From JAKFWI01 sp031398975 (lineage in GTDB: Bacteria; Pseudomonadota; Alphaproteobacteria; Caulobacterales; Aquidulcibacteraceae): DNA of 22,553 bases. The stretch is taken from contig JANNOI010000027.1 of NCBI GenBank assembly GCA_031398975.1, forward strand, positions 1 to 22,553, written 5' to 3'. Positions 22,347 to 22,553 of the stretch are shown in pieces. Position 1 is the stretch's first letter; each line of letters begins with the position of its first letter. Made by a program: the position numbers and the translations under genes. The notes beneath the pieces are model-generated. The model was given only the letters and a program-made list of their open reading frames with translations. It was not told the DNA's origin and did no database searches.

Positions 22347-22553
22347 ATGGTCAAGATTGTGAAACGGGCCGGCGTGATTTTCGCCGCTTTTGCGCTGACC
22401 TATGCGCTCTATCTGTGCGTTCTGAGCGGGTTGTTCACGGGAGCTGAAACCGGGACGCTGGTGGTTGCGACGCCAACCATTCTCCTGGGAGACCCCCGTG
22501 AACGCGCACAGGAATGCCAGAACCACGCCGCATATTCGAGAGTTGATCGTCGC
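22347..22553 (+). CDS. Divergent membrane or exported protein, 3' end outside the window
   Basis: An open frame of 69 codons runs to the window edge without a stop. It begins MVKIVKRAG and continues with one hydrophobic helix (VIFAAFALTYALYLCVLSGL, residues 10-29). After that comes a polar region (GAETGTLVVATPTILLGDPRERAQ) that looks non-cytoplasmic, so it is either a signal anchor or a signal peptide. GGAG lies seven bases ahead of the ATG, a good ribosome site, and the start sits 14 bases past the second palindrome. I do not recognise the family. Shared control with the HigB-like/HigA-GT51 operon is likely from the layout. Confidence 0.55.
   Translation, partial: MVKIVKRAGVIFAAFALTYALYLCVLSGLFTGAETGTLVVATPTILLGDPRERAQECQNHAAYSRVDRR

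Noticed and set aside
22269..22526. 85-codon minus-strand frame at the window end
   Set aside because: Runs through both palindromes and opposite a better plus-strand gene with a good ribosome site; no family match.
1..22553. CRISPR arrays, rRNA genes or an origin of replication
   Set aside because: No regularly spaced repeat-spacer units, no rRNA-like sequence and no DnaA-box cluster were seen by eye.

Overview
From about base 900 to the end the window is GC-rich alphaproteobacterial DNA, and the gene set suggests the Caulobacterales/Hyphomonadales side of the class. The evidence is TrcR (DUF1013), DUF3126 next to cysE, DUF3297, a phasin, clpS-clpA, and the order degP - response regulator - histidine kinase - glnE. 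The first ~890 bases look foreign to this. They are AT-richer and carry a cyanobacterial-type tRNA-Pro(GGG) and a truncated cyanobacterial DUF1818 gene. The two parts meet at a hairpin near 885-946, which I read first as an assembly or amplification chimera and only second as horizontal transfer.

Layout. 1-890: repeats, a terminator, tRNA-Pro and a DUF1818 fragment. 900-8377: exoD (-); trcR (+) behind a leader that contains a terminator-like hairpin; clpS-clpA (-); a membrane-anchored TIR-domain protein (-); a phasin (-); a D,D-carboxypeptidase (+). 8395-15226: DUF3297, then a tight minus-strand block read as degP -> response regulator -> sensor kinase -> glnE, with a 4-base overlap and a 3-base gap between the last three. 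15380-19320: DUF3126 and cysE (-), a nitroreductase (+), an L,D-transpeptidase (-), queF (-), and a TorF-type outer-membrane protein (+) with a strong terminator. 19462-19842: an NTF2-like protein.

20000-22553 is accessory DNA with visibly lower GC. It holds an IS3-family element that has lost most of orfB and sits against a C-terminal remnant of an AbiEii toxin gene. After it comes the most unusual locus of the window: a HigB-like small protein whose stop overlaps the start of a HigA-type antitoxin, and that antitoxin continues in frame through a membrane segment into a peptidoglycan glycosyltransferase (GT51) domain. Upstream lie two tandem palindromes of the form TGTTCCC-N6-GGG(A/T)ACA, in the gap shared with a divergent membrane-protein gene that runs off the window end. 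I know of no described system of this form. The natural reading is a membrane-spanning regulator that joins cell-wall synthesis, or sensing of it, to DNA-binding autoregulation.

Most remaining genes are envelope or housekeeping functions: protein quality control (ClpSA, DegP), peptidoglycan trimming (D,D-carboxypeptidase, L,D-transpeptidase), nitrogen control (GlnE), cysteine synthesis (CysE), queuosine synthesis (QueF) and carbon storage (phasin).
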